Below, piece after piece: positions 23,809 through 37,117 of a stretch of 64,000 bases of DNA. The stretch comes from Callorhinus ursinus. Its lineage: Eukaryota; Chordata; Mammalia; Carnivora; Otariidae. The position numbers and the translations under genes are program-made. The notes below the pieces were generated by a model. That model worked only from the letters and a program-made list of their open reading frames with translations, was not told the origin of the DNA and searched no databases. Location of the stretch: contig NW_020313005.1 of NCBI RefSeq assembly GCF_003265705.1, positions 13,540,782 to 13,604,781 of the forward strand, written 5' to 3'. The stretch's first letter is position 1. Each line of letters opens with the position of its first letter.

Positions 23809-26800
23809 TTAAAATTAAATTTTATTTAAATTCAATTAACATATAGTGCATTATTAGTTTCAGAGGTAGAGTTCAGTGATTCATCAGTCTTATATAACAT
23901 CCAGTGCTCATTACATCATGGGCCCTCCTTAATGTCTGTCACCCAATTACCACATCCCTTCACCTCCCTCCCCTCCAGCAACCCTTTGTTTACTAAAAGT
24001 CTCTTATGGTTTGTCTCCCTCTCTGATTTCATCTTGTTTTATTTTCCCCTGCCTTCCACTATGTTTCTCTGTTTTGTTTCTTAAATTCGACTATGAGTGA
24101 AATCATATGATAATCATCTTTCTCTGATTGACTTATTTCCCTTAGGATAATACCCTCTAGTTCCACCCACGTTGTTGCAAATGCCAAGATTTCTTTTTCT
24201 GATGGTTGAGTAATATTCCACTGAATGTACATATATCACATCTTCTAGATCTATTCATCTGTCTATGGACCCTCTGGGGTCTTTTCATAACTTGGCTAGT
24301 GGATATGATGGCTATAAATATTTAGGTCCAGTTGCCCCTTTGGATCACTATGTTTTTATCTTTGAAGTAAATACCTAGTAGTGCAATTGCTGGGTCGTAG
24401 GATAGCTCTATTTTTAACTTTTTGTGGAACCTCCATACTGTTTTCCAGAGTGGCTGTACCAGCTTGCATTCCACCAGCAGTGTAAGAGGGTTCCCCTTTC
24501 TCTGCATGCAGGCCAACATTTGTTGCTTCCTGAGTTGTTAATTTTAGGCATTCTGGCTGGTGTGAGATGGTATCTTATTGTTGTTTTGATTTATATTTCT
24601 CTGGTGTCGAGTGATGTGGAACATTTTTTCATGTATCTGTGGGCCATTTGTATGTCTTCTTTGCAGAAATGTCTGTTCATGTCTTCTGCACATTACTTGA
24701 CTGGATTTTTTTGTTTTTTTGGATGTTGAGTTTGATGAGTTCTGGAAAGATTTGGGATACTAACATTACATCTGATAAGACATTTGCAAATATATTCTCC
24801 CATTTTGTATGTTGCCTTTTAGTTTTATTGACTGTTTCCTTTGCTTTGCAAAAGTTTTTATCTTGATGACATCCCAATAGTTCATTTTTGCTTTTGTTTC
24901 TCTTGCTTTAGTAGATGTATCTAGGAAGAAGTTGCCGCAGGCAGGGTCAAAGGGGTTGCTGCCTGTGTTCTCCTCTAGGATTTTGATGGATTCTTGTCTC
25001 ACATTTAGGTCTTTCATCCGTTTTGAGGTTATCTTTGCATATGGTGTAAGATAATGGCCCAGTTTCATTCTTCTGCATGTGGCTGTCCATTTTCCCAACA
25101 CCATTTGTTGAAGAGACTGTCTTTTTTCCATTGTATATTCCTTTTTGATTTGTCAAAGATTAGTTGACCATAGAGTTAAGAGTCCATTTCTTGGGTCTCT
25201 ATTCTGTTCCACTGATCTATGTGTCTGTTTTTGTGCCAGTACCATACTGTCATGATGATCATAGCTTAGTAATATAGCTTAAAGTCGGGCATTCTGATGC
25301 CCCCAGCTTTGGTTTTCTTTTTCAACATTACTTTGGCTATTTGGGGTCTTTTCTGGTGCCATACAAATTTTAGGATTATTTGTTCCAGCTCTGTGAAAAA
25401 TGTCAGTGGTATTTTGATAAGGATTGCACGGAATGTGTAGATTGCTCTGGGTAGCATAGACGTTTTCATATTTGTTTTTCTAATCCATGAGTAGGGAATG
25501 TTTTTCCAACTCTTTGTGTCTTCTTCAATTTCTTTCATGAGTGTTTGGTTAGGTTTGTTCCTAGGTATCTTATGGTTTTTGGTGCAATTGTAGATAGGAT
25601 CAACTCCTTAATTTCTCTTTCTCCTGTCTCATTTTTAGTGTAAAGAAGTGCAGTTGATTTCTGTGCATTGATTTTATATCCTGCCGTGTTGCTGAATTCC
25701 TGCATGAGTTCTAGCAATTTTGGGTTGGAGTCTCTTGGGTTTTCCACATAGAGTATCATGTCATCTGTGAAGAGTGAGAGTTTGACTTGTTCTTTGCTGA
25801 TACAGATGCCTTTTATTTCTTTTTTGTTGTCTGATTGCTGAAGCTAGGACTTCTAGTACTATACTGAACAACAGTGGTGATCATGGACATCCCTGTCATG
25901 TTCCTGATTATAGGGGAAAAGCTCTGTTTTTCCCTGTTGAGAATGATATTCACTGTGGCCTTTTCAAATATGGATTTTATGATATTGAGGTATGTTCCCT
26001 CTATCTCTACACTGTGGAGAGTTTTAATCAAGAAAGGATGCTATATTTTGTCAAATGCTTTTTCTGCATCTACTGACAGGATCATATGGTTCTTGTCCTT
26101 TCTTTTATTAATGTGACTTATCACATTGATTGATTTGTGGATGTTGAACCAACCTTGCAGCCCAGGAAGAAATCCCACTTGGTCTTGGTGAATAATCCTT
26201 TTGATGTACTGTTGGATCCTATTGGTGAGAATATTTCCATCCATGTTCATCAGGGATATTGGTCTGTAATTCTCCTTTTTGGTGGGGTCTTTGTCTGTTT
26301 TTGGGATCAAGGTAATGCTGGCCTCACAGAATGAGTGTGGAAGTTTTCCTTCCGTTTCTATTTTTTGAAACAGCTTCAGAAGAATAGGTATTAATTCTTC
26401 TTCAAATGTTTGGTAGAATTCCACTTGGAGGCCATCTGGCCCTGTACTCTTGTTTGTTGGGATATTTTTGATTACTGATTCAATTTCTTTGCTGGTTAGG
26501 GGTCTGTTCAAGTTTTCTATTTCTTCCTGTTTCAGTTTTGTTGGTTTATATGTTTCTAGGAATGCTCCATTTCTTCCAGATTGCCTAATTTGTTGGCATA
26601 TAATTGCTCATAATATGTTCTTATAATTGTATATTTTTGGGGTTGGTTATGATCTCTCCTCTTAATTCATGATTTTATTAATTTGGGTCCTTTATCTTTT
26701 CTTTTTGAAAAGTCCAGCTAGGGTTATCGATCTTAATTCTTTCAAAGAAGTTGCTTCCAGTTTCATTGATCTGTTCTATTGTTCTTTTGGTTTCTATTTC

Positions 26801-27845
26801 ATTGATTTCTGCTCTAATCTTTATTATTACTCTTCCCCTGGTCAGTTTAGTCTTTGCTTTTGCTCTTTCTCTAGCTCCTTTAGGTGTAAGGTTAACTTGT
26901 ATATTTGAGATTTTCTAAATTTTTGCTTTATGGTATCACTTATCTCTTGAATTCTCCCCCTCATGATTCAGTAGTTATCTCTTTTTCTCAGTTTCTTTAG
27001 TCTCTATCATTTTGTCTTCTATATCACTGACTCTCTCTTCTGCCTCATTTATTCTAGCAGTTAGAGCTTCCATTTTTTATTTCACCTCTGTAATAGCCTT
27101 TTTTATTTCAACCTGATTAGATTTTAGTTCTTTTATTTATCTAGAAAAGTATTCCCTAGTGTCTTCTATGCTTTTTTTTTCAAGCCCAGCTAGTATTTTT
27201 ATAATCATTATTGTGAATTTTACTTCTGACACCTTACTTATATTCATATTGATTAAATCCATAGTAGTTAGTAGTGCCTCTTGTTCTCTTTTTTGGGGTG
27301 AGTTCTTCCATCTTATTCTGTCTGGAGAAGAATAGGTGAATGAGAGAATAAAATACAAAAATATCAACAAAGACCCCAGTAAAATATGTACTAAACAAAT
27401 CAGAAGAGATCAGAAACCGAAAAAGAAGAAGAAAAAAATAAAAAAGAGAACAAAATCAAACAGATGAACAGAATAGAACATTAAACTAGATCCTGGATGT
27501 ATTTTGGTCTGTTTGTTAGAAGAAACTAGATTCCAAAATTGTAAAGAAAGAAAAACTTATACAAAAATAAAATTGAATAAAATGAAAGGAAACCAAAAAT
27601 GAAATATATATATAATGTAAATGTAAAAATGAAAATTAAAAAAGACTTTAAAAAAGAGTTAATAAAATAAGAAATTAGCTTGCAAAAAGTGGTTGCTTTT
27701 CTATTTGTAGAATTGAAGTTTTCTTTTTTTAAATCTCTGGTTGAGTTTACAGGTATTCAGAATGATTTGCTAGCTATCTAGCTGAATTCCAGGGACCAGA
27801 CAAAACTAGGGTCCCCTACTTCTCCACCATCTTCCTTGCCTCTCC
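23809..27845 (-). mobile_element. L1 LINE with both ends but a large internal deletion
   Basis: Reading the minus strand from 27845, the element has the extreme 5' UTR ('aagatggtggagaagtaggg'), an ORF1 coiled-coil remnant (…INEAEERVSDIEDK…, about 27000-27170), then a jump near 26930 directly into ORF2 after the endonuclease domain. It continues through the RT (…[12 protein letters not shown]…, 26041-26511), the C-terminal region and the 3' UTR with an A/T tail at 23809. The RT motif reads FTDD instead of the usual FADD (about 25764-25775). A 16-bp duplication with one mismatch flanks it (tcctttatttgacttt 23793-23808, tcctttatctgacttt 27846-27861). About 2 kb (ORF1 C-terminus plus ORF2 endonuclease) is absent relative to a 6-kb L1. 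It is in sense orientation to PGR, within intron 2. Confidence 0.93.
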
Positions 27846-27861
27846 TCCTTTATCTGACTTT

Positions 27862-28648
27862 GAAGTCACATAGGTCCTCTCTTCTATACCCAGATCCTTT
27901 CCTATCTGTCATTAAATATCACTGATTCTCCCCCTTCAGGGAGAAAGATTTGAGCCAGACTTCTGTCTCCTTGTTTGGCTTCTTCTTGAATAAACCTTTC
28001 CTTGCTGCATACTGCATGGATAAGTGCTTGGCTTTGTTGCACATCTGGCATATGAACTTGGATTTGGTTACACTGATAAGGTTAGAGCTGACTGAGCGAG
28101 AGGGAATGGCAGTGGCAAAGAAGGTCAGAGTATAACAGGACAAGACTCAAGAGGGCCTTGGAGACCACTGAAAGAACTTTGACTTTTCTCTGAAGGAAGT
28201 ATAGTGCCATTGCAGAGTTTTGAGCAGAGGTGTGACATAATCTGGCTTATGTTTTAACAGCATCATTTTGGCTTCTAGTTTGAGTATAGACTCTAGGAGC
28301 ACAAGGGTGGAAAAGAACAGTTAAGATGCTATCATAATAAATCCAAAGAAGAATAATCATGGTGATAAGAGGTCAGATTCTAGATATATTCTAAAGGAGG
28401 AATGAAGTAGTTTACAGAATCTAACAGGTGACATTCTGATATTTAACATTTTAAGTCCTTGATGTCACCATTCACAATCTTTTCCTCTTCTTTCTTCTCT
28501 TCATTTCCTTTTAATTTCTTTCTGACTCTGGATCAATTGCTCCTTCCTGAGGCTAGTCTTACTGCTCTTTTTATAAATAATGCCTCTGGATCTCTTCTGA
28601 CCTCTCTCCTAATTATCTACATATCTTTTAAGTTTTAAAACACCAAAT

Positions 28649-28685
<37 letters not shown>

Positions 28686-29274
28686 ACTTTCAAATATGTA
28701 TTTAAGCTAACAAGTAGGCATTTAGAGAAGAAATTACATACAAAATTTTAAAACCCACACAATTATGTTACTTTAGGAAGATTTCATATAATACTGAGAA
28801 ATGGAATAGTTATCTATAAAAATATGAAAAAAATTACAAAACTATATGCCAACAAGGGTCTTAAATCATTGTGATACTCTGATACAAGATTATGACTTTT
28901 TAAACATATAAATGGCTCTTTCCCTCATATCTATGAGTTTATTTTTTCTTTTGAGTACTGCACTCCTGAATTTATAAAGTTTCAACTTCATTATTTTGTT
29001 CAAACTTCTGCTTTAGCATATCAGGTGACTTATAACTATTCTGTTATAATTCTCCAGAGTCACTCTGACTTCACCTGAAATTGGCTTTGTAAAAAACTAG
29101 AATTATATGGCTAATTAATAAGCATTTTCCTACTCATCATTTAGGCTTAGGATCCCTTATAAATATATAAGACTTTACTATTATCAGATTTTTAAGCTTT
29201 TTATGATAAATCTCTTAGTCAATTGCTATTACCACGTTTTACTTCAAACACAGTGCTAAATGATGTGGTTTAGT
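27862..29274. other. Intron 2 sequence with an unnamed ancient repeat and an (AT)n tract
   Basis: 28120-28345 ('gagcagaggtgtgacataatctgg', 'cagcatcattttggcttcta', 'gagcacaagggtgg') resembles a widespread old mammalian repeat that I cannot name with confidence. An (AT)n tract lies at 28650-28682. The rest shows nothing recognisable. Confidence 0.4.
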
Positions 29275-29495
29275 AAAAGCAGTTTAGTCTTTGGAGTCTG
29301 AAAGAACTCGGTTTGATTACCAACTCCACTACTAACTGGCTGCGTGACCTTAGGCAAGTTACCTTCGCTAGCTATCTCAATTCTTACATTTGCAGAAAGA
29401 AATGGTAATATCTCCTCCAGCAACTCCTAACTGAGAATTAAAGGAGATAATGAATACAGTACCATGTGTCTACTATGGTGCCTGGAATATTATAA
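29275..29495 (+). mobile_element. MIR SINE
   Basis: Good match in order to the MIR consensus: 'ctttggagtctgaaag', 'actaactggctgcgtgaccttaggcaagtta', 'aaggagataatgaatacag', 'ggtgcctggaat'. Confidence 0.78.
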
Positions 29496-32379
29496 AAACA
29501 CAAAAAGAGAGCATTCATGCTCCCTCCCTGTCCTCTCACATTTTTTAGGATTCTCCCTGGAGGAGGGAGCATTCTTGGTAGGGGCAACTACCTATATGTC
29601 TTCTACACTTTAACTTCACTACTTTAGGGAATGAAAAGTAGTTTTTCCTCAGCAGAGGACTGAGGGCCCCTAATCTAGATCAAATAGTATTTTAAATAAT
29701 CTTAAAACTGGCTCCCTAGCATCATCTCCTGCTCATCTTCTTTATTGCTTTTAGAGTTAACTTTCTCAAAAACAAAGCTGACCATGTCACTTCCCAGCTT
29801 AAAGACTTTGGCTTCCCCCCCAAGTAAAGCAGTACTTTATTATGCATAAGAACAGTTGAATAGGTCATTAAAATGCAGAATAGGAGCTAACTTTTGGACT
29901 TGTTAGTTGAGATGTTGAGTAGTAATTTATGAAGTTATCAAGTCAGCAGTTGGATATATAAGTCTGGAATTCAGGGGAGAAGTCTGAGCTGAAGATAGAA
30001 ATTTGAGAGCGATTAGAATGATTTACCTAAAGCCATGAGACTAGATTATATCCCCAAGGAAGTAAGTACATAAAACAGAAGGGAAAAGGTCCACATACTG
30101 AGCACTGGGCCTTCTGATATTAAAAGCTAAGGAAGAAGAGGACATTGAACAGGAGCCAGTAGGGAAAGACCAAGAGAATGTGGTGTCCTGAAAGCCAAGA
30201 GAAAAAAAGTATTTCCAGGAAGCTGGAGCAATCAACTGTCAAATGCAAGTAAGATGGGACTGAGAATTGCCCATGAGATTTTTGCCATGTGGTAACCTTG
30301 ACAAGAGATGTTTTGGTGGAATGAGTGGAAAAGACAAAACCCCAACTGGATAGGTTTAAGGAAGAATGGAAGAAAACTTATCAGAGGAATGTGGCTGCAA
30401 AAGGAGTAGAGAAATAGTAGGCAGTTGAACCAACAGAATTATTTTGGCTTTATTTTAAGATGGGAAAAATAATGGCATGTTTACATGCTGATGGGAATGA
30501 TCCACCGGAAAGGGGAAAAATTATGATTTAAGTAGAGAGGGGGAAAATTGCTGGGGCCTGCTCTTGAGTCAACAGTAGAAAAGGGACCTGGGGCACAAGG
30601 GGAGAGAGGGCTGGCCTTGAAGAGCATTGCAGATCTCTAGTAACAGGAAGAAAAGTTGATTATAGGTTAGATGCTACATGAGTATATGTGGTGATAGCAT
30701 TTTCAGAAAGTTTTCTCAGAAAATTAGGAATCAAGGTCACCAGTTGAAAGTGAGGGTGGGAGAGTGTTGGAAGCCTAAGAGGAAGGTGGAAGGTAGTCAT
30801 CCAGAAACCATGGACAATGAATGGACTTTATTTGCAGGGCTTATTACTTAGTATTGTATTAATTTTTCAATCCCACCTACCTATTATGCAAAGTTTCTTT
30901 TCCTCTGAAATTCAGCTAGCAAATTTCCTCCCTCCCTGATGTAAATCAGTTTTCATTACAAATAATTAGGACAAAGAGACAATAGATAATGGATAAGATG
31001 TAACATAATGAATGAGAGAGAAATTTCTCTAGGTTCCAATCTCAGCCCTGCCATTTATTTTCTATTTGTCTACACAAGTGATTTAACCTTTTTGTGCTTC
31101 ATGTAATACATAAAGTTGTTTATGTAATAAACTTATTACTTATTAATAAATGTTACATAAATGCCACTATTATTAAATATATTCAGAACCTAAGCACTGA
31201 AACCCTTTGGAAGATTTTTTTAAGAACTTAGAAAATTTGATTTCCAAGTGTTTATGTAGTTTTGAAACTTCTTTTTTCTATAATGTATTTATAATGCCTT
31301 CACAACAAAATCAAATAACAACCTAATCTCCTGCAGATATCAGTTTTTCAAAATGCTCTTTACATCACAAACAGATGTCTAGCAAAAGGGAGTTACTTCA
31401 TTTTTCTAACAAAAACTTTGCTTTTAGCTTGAAAAGGCAAAGTGTCCCTTCTGCTAAATGTAGCATACCACTGTGACACTTATCATAAGAAACATCAGCA
31501 ATTTGGAACACATATCCTTTTATAAAAAAATATGTAGTTTAAATTTGAAACTCTTTAAGTACTGTGCAGTGAGAAAAACACTGTATGGTAAAAAAGATTT
31601 TCATTGTCATGCCTCATTATGTTGCAAAATATAATTAAGATTCTACTGTATTTTAAGGTCCCTGTGTTAAAAATCAATCACAGCAAATGACATTTGCAGA
31701 GCTTTGTTCATTTAAGATTTCAACTTATTTGCTGTAGCCATGTTGAATGTTTTATGCTTATCATCTCTGTTTCCATTCCTATTTTTTAGATACATGAGCA
31801 AAGACCCACAACTTACCAAAAATAATAGGTAGTGCTGGAAGAGCTTATTTATTTTGTCTTGTAATAGTAAGAAAAGGTTCTTTCTTGGAAATAGTAGGAC
31901 TTACTTCCAATCTTTAAAAAAAATAAGAGTTAGGCATTAAGATTTCATTTTCAGATGGAGTACTCAATAAATGATTCTTGGACTACTGGCTTATTATACA
32001 AAAAAGATCAGGGGGTCAAAAATTTAAGGTTTTTTAAGGAAAAAAATTAAAAGCATGGGACGATGGAGGTATGTATTTTATAATCTTGGAGTGCTTAATT
32101 TTCTAATATTGACATGAAATCTAGAATTCAAATCCAAATTTGGTCAATTTTACTACATAAATAAATTTCTAAACTTATTCTTTAAGGCAAAAAAGTCTGT
32201 GTTACATGTATAAGTCAAAAGAATGTCATTACTAATATGTAAAATATTCTTATAAACCACTAAGAAAAAAAAAGACAAAAATAAAAAAATATGAAGACAA
32301 TTCATAAAATACAGTCTACAGATGTATGAAAAATGTTCAGTGCACAATAATTATTACTGATTAAAATAATAATGGTCAT
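29496..32379. other. Intron 2 sequence, mostly unassigned
   Basis: A MIR-like fragment is at about 31008-31105 ('ggttccaatctcagccctgcca'). 'aaagctgaccatgtcacttcccagcttaaa' near 29775 resembles another old repeat. The remainder shows no gene. Confidence 0.35.
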
Positions 32380-33010
32380 TCTAGCAATCAGGTTGATAAA
32401 ACAATGAATAATGACCATTTGAGAATTAGAGGGCAATTTGGTATTATCTATTTAAAGTATACATTACTTGGCCCAACAATGTCATTTCTAGAAACCAGTT
32501 CTCAAAAAACCAAAAACCAAAAACAAAAACTAAACTCCAGAGACACCTGGGTGGCCCAGTTGATTAAGTGTCTGCCTTCAGCCAGGGTCATGATCCCAGG
32601 GTCCTGGGATCGAGTCCAGCATGGGGCTCCTTGCTCAGTGGGGACCCTGTTTCTCTCTCTCCCTGCTTATGCACTTGCGCTCTCTCTCTCAAACAAATAA
32701 ATAAATAAAGTCTTAAAGAAAATACTAAACTCTAGAAATGTGTAGCAATACCTCTAGGTGGATATTTATTACTACATTATTTGTGAAACTGAAAATAGCC
32801 CAAAGTCTGTGAATAAGATAATAAATTATGATACACCCTTACAATGAAATACTCTGTGACATTTTAAAGAGTGAGCTAGCTGATTATATTACAGATGTGA
32901 AAAGATATCTAAAATATAGGATTTTGTGAAAAAAGCAAGCTATAATGTCTTTTGGATTAAAATAATTTCATCCATTTGATATTACTACGTATAGAAAACT
33001 ATCTGAAAAA
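32380..33010 (+). mobile_element. Ancient L1 remnant, split by a SINE
   Basis: Old L1 3' signature: 'gggcaatttggtattatct', 'ggcccaacaatgtcatttctag', then after the SINE 'gataataaattatgatacacc' and 'aatgaaatactctgtga'. Confidence 0.6.
32540..32719 (+). mobile_element. CAN-SINE
   Basis: Head ACACCTGGGTGGCCCAG, CCTGGGATCGAG box and AAATAAATAAATAAAGTCTT tail. The flanks repeat actaaactcYag around 32530-32541 and 32723-32734. Confidence 0.93.
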
Positions 33011-33365
33011 ATAAACACCAAACTGCTTACTGACAGGATACAATATGATGATATGCTTTTTTCTTCAAGCAAGAATTGCCTGAAGAGGCGACTATTACAT
33101 ATCAACCTAGTGCCTGATTTCCCTCCACACCAGCTCTACATTGTCTGAGGAGCCTCTGCTCCCTAGTGCAGTCTAGTGGCCATAGTACACCAGTTTTGAC
33201 CTTCAGGTATCCTAGGAACTTAAAAGGGACCAACAAGGAATGACATTTTCAGAGGAATAATTCAGGACAAAGCTTGAGGTTACCCTGCATCATGAATTAA
33301 AGAATCCTGACTGACTAGATAAAGCCAAGAACTGAGAGAGGTTCACAATTCCTCATTCTCAATTT

Positions 33366-33949
33366 CTTTTTTTTTTATTATGTTCTGTTAATCACCATAC
33401 ATTACATCATTACTTTTTGATGTAGTGTTTCATGATTTATTGTTTGCAGATAACACCCAGTGCTCCATGCAGAATGTGCCCTCTTTAATACCCATCACCA
33501 GGTTAACCCATCCCCCAACCCCCTCCCTTCTAGAACCCTCAGTTTGTTTCTCAGAGTCCATAGTCTCTCATGGTTCATCTCCCCCTCCAATTTACCCCTT
33601 CATTCTTCCCCTCCTGCTATCTTCTTCTTCTTCTTTTTTAACATATAATGTATTACTTGCTTCAGAGGTACAGATTTCTGATTTAACAGTCTTGCACACT
33701 TCACAGCGCTCACCATAGCACATACCCTCCCCAATGTCTATCACCCAGCCACCCCATCCCTCCCACCCCCCACCACTCCAGCAACCCTCAGTTTGTTTCC
33801 CGAGATTAAGAATTCCTCATATCAGTGAGGTCATATGACACATGTCTTTCTCTGATTGACTTATTTCACTCAGCATAATACCCTCCGGTTCCATCCACGT
33901 CGTTGCAAATGGCAAGATTTCATTCTTTTTGATGGCTGCATAATATTCC

Positions 33950-33991
<42 letters not shown>

Positions 33992-35246
33992 TGTGTATAT
34001 ATATATATATATACCACCTCTTCTTTATCCATTCATTGGTCGATGGACATCTTGGCTCTTTCCACAGCTTGGCTGTTGTGGACATTGCTGCTATAAACAT
34101 CAGGGTGCACATACTCCTTCGAATCTCTACATTTGTATCTTTGGGGTAAATAAAAACCAAGTAGCGCAATTGCTGGATTGTATGGTAGCTCTATTTTCAA
34201 CTTTTTGAAGAACCTCCATACTGTTTTCCAGAGTGGCTGCACCAGCTTGCATTCCCACCAACAGTGTAGGAGGGGGAGGGTTCCCCTTTCTCCGCATCCC
34301 CGCCAACATCTGTCGTTTCCTGACGTGTTAATTTTAGCCATTCTGACTGGTGTGAGGGGATATCTCATTGAGATTTTGATTTGGGTTTCCCTGATGCCGA
34401 GCGATGTTGAGCACTTTTTCATGTGTCTGTTGGCCGTTTGGATGTCTTCTTTGGAAAAATGTCTGTTCATGTCTTCTGCCCATTTCTTGATTGGATCATT
34501 TGTTCTTTGGGTGTTGAGTTTAAGAAGTTCTTTATAGATTTTGGATACTAGCTCTTTATCTGATATCTTCTCCCATTCTGTTGGTTGTCTTTTGGTTTTG
34601 TTGACTGTTTCTTTTACTGTGCAAAAGCTTTTTATCTTGATGAAATCCCAATAGTTCATTTTTGCCCTTGCTTCCCTTGTCTTTGGTGATGTTTCTGGGA
34701 AGAAGTTGCTGCAGCTGAGGTTGAAGAGTTTGCTGCCTGTGTTCACCTTTAGGATTTTGATGGACTCCTGTCTCATGTTTAGGTCTTTCAACCATTTGGA
34801 GTCTATTTTTGTGTGTGGTGGAAGGAAATGGTACAGTTTCATTGTGCATGTGGCTGTCCAATTTTCCCAACACCATTTGTTGAAGAGACTGTCTTTTTTC
34901 CATTGGACATTCTTTCTTGCTTTGTCGAAGATTAGTTGATCATAGAGTTGAGGGTCCATTTCTGGGCTCTCGATTCTGTTCCATTGATCTATGTGTCTGT
35001 TTTTGTGCCAGTACCATACTGTCTTGATGATGACAGCTTTGTAATAGAGCTTGAAGTCCAGAATTGTGATGCTGCCAGCTTTTCTTTTCAACATTCCTCT
35101 GGCTATTCGAGGTCTTTTCTGGTTCCATATAAATTTTAGGATTATTTGTTCCATTTCTTTGAAAAAAGTGGATGGTATTTTGATGGGGATTGCATTGAAT
35201 GTGTAGATTACTCTAGGTAGCATTGACATCTTCACAATATTTGTTC
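33366..35246 (-). mobile_element. L1 LINE, 1.9 kb, 5'-truncated, with target-site duplication
   Basis: On the minus strand it starts in the ORF2 RT thumb region and keeps a 400-codon open frame (35235 to 34033) through the CCHC-like region. A frameshift near 34150 sits where 'ggggtaaata' is followed by an extra 'aaa'. The frame then continues across an expanded (TG)n tract to the SLI end and the 3' UTR (33817 down to 33366). A 17-bp duplication with one mismatch flanks it (ttcctcattctcaattt 33349-33365, ttcctcattcacaattt 35247-35263). It lies in intron 2, in the PGR sense direction. Confidence 0.95.
33952..34013. repeat. (TG)n(TA)n microsatellite inside L1 ORF2
   Basis: About 40 bp of TG and a TA run replace the short 'tatatatacacaatgg' stretch found at the same place in unexpanded L1 copies. 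On the L1 strand it would read as alternating Thr-His and Tyr-Ile codons. Confidence 0.95.
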
Positions 35247-35833
35247 TTCCTCATTCACAATTTCAATACACAAAAAGACTTGCTAAAATAAGTTTTGCTG
35301 TAGTTATTTGTCAATGAGACTTCACTTGACCTGACTTCATTTGGCAGCAGAATCAGGCCCCAAACTTACATTTTATAGGCTGTGTTCACACACTTTGCTG
35401 TATAAATATTAATGTGTTTCATTATGAAATTTTATTCTAGATCATCTTTTAAAATGTCTATACAGTTCTGAAACACATCTGGCCCAAAAGATTTTAGCTT
35501 AGAGATTTTGGACAGGTAGTAAGAAATAAATTTATAGATTTTATTGAACATGGTGCCCGCTGTAGTTTTGCAATGTAGCAGCCCTGAAAATTATAATAAA
35601 TGTTTATGAAACAATTATTGTTATTTATTCTTCCTGTCCTTTACTACCATATTGGGTTCTGCAGAAGGTTACAAAAGATAAATAAGCTATCATGCTTAAA
35701 TTCATAGAATTTTAGATTCCATCAGGGAGGTTAGAAAACCCCATAGGTATAACACAAGTAATAAAAACTAATTGTGGTTTGGATCTTGAGGGTAAAAAAA
35801 AAAAATCATATTAATTAGAGAGACAAAAACAAT

Positions 35834-35918
35834 GAGTAGGTCACTACAAAGTATAGGGGTCAAGATTCAAATCCAGGGCATCTGACTGCAACTTCTGTGT
35901 TTTGTGTGCCCATATGCT
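35834..35918 (-). repeat. Inverted copy of an 85-bp MIR-derived segment
   Basis: Exact reverse complement, 85 of 85 bases, of 37118-37202. Flanking bases on both sides are unrelated to the other copy or to MIR, so this looks like the inserted copy. Confidence 0.95.
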
Positions 35919-37117
35919 TCCCCTTCTTCTGGGGAAGGTAACATGTTAGATGGACTGCTGAGAATGCATGATTTTAAAAGCAAGAATTGTAATAATGGCT
36001 GTTATAAACAAAAAGTCTGGAATAAACAATAGTACAATTTAAGGTTCAGGATCCAAGAATACCTTGTAATTACATATAACATTTTTGTGTTCTTTTCTGG
36101 GGTGATTGCTTTCATGACATTTTCAAAGGAATTTGCTCATGGTTCATACTCACCACTTATTTATTCAGTCTCATAAATCACTTTGTCACAGAAGAGAAAA
36201 TAACACTGAAAGTATTTCTTTTTCTGAAGAAATACTACTAGTGAGTAGTATGCTACAAAAAATGATTCCTTAAAATTTTATATAAAGTACATAACACCAA
36301 AGGCTGTAGTAGCAGTTGAGAACCAAAAACCTAAGTTAATTACATTAAAAAAATTGAGCATGAAAATTTAGTTCTTTACATTGTAGGAGTTAAAGGAAAG
36401 CACAATAGGCTGACAAATTATGTGAAATATGCACTATGTAGTTTATTACTATATGAGGGTCATCCAGCTTTAAGAAGGATATTGTGTTTATCTACCCTTC
36501 TCAAATTAGGTGGCTATGGAAGATCGATAGAGTATCTTTCTAAAATTCTAAATAAGGATAAAATTTAAAAATCCAGGGAAGTAAATGGTTAGAGTCACTG
36601 TCTTAAGTATCAATTATTTCAATCAGTCCTTTAAAGAAGTGATTGATAAAAGATTCCCTGGAGTTACTTTGTTTTGCTGACAAAGATAGAGCTCTATAAG
36701 TCAGATGTGATTTTCAGACAATAATGTTCATATTCTGTTTGAATACTTAACAGTTGGATTTGAAATCTTGACCAAATGTTCATCCTACCTTTGCACAGAT
36801 GTCAAAAAGTCAAGGAACTGTTTAGGATTCACTCAAATACCTGAATAAACACTTGTTTGAGGCCTAACAGTTTCCTGTTATGATGAAATGATATTTAAAA
36901 GAAAATGTTGGCAGAGAATCCTTTGTGCAAATAAAATCTTAAGTGGAAGAATAAACCAAATAAACAGAGAAAACAGAGTTGTTCTGGTTTGAAAAACGAA
37001 TGGGACTGACTTGAGCAGTACAATTTGGAAACCAATCTCCTGGAAGAGATCATGTTTTTGTCTGAAGAATTATAAAGTAATTAACATTTATTCAAATACA
37101 AAACATTCTGGAGAGGT

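Noticed and set aside
33870..34169. Peptides rich in His-Thr or Cys-Val repeats
   Set aside because: Direct translation of the (TG)n tract inside an L1; not a protein gene.
34033..35235. 400-codon minus-strand open frame as a gene
   Set aside because: L1 ORF2 in a 5'-truncated element with target-site duplication; it ends through a frameshift.
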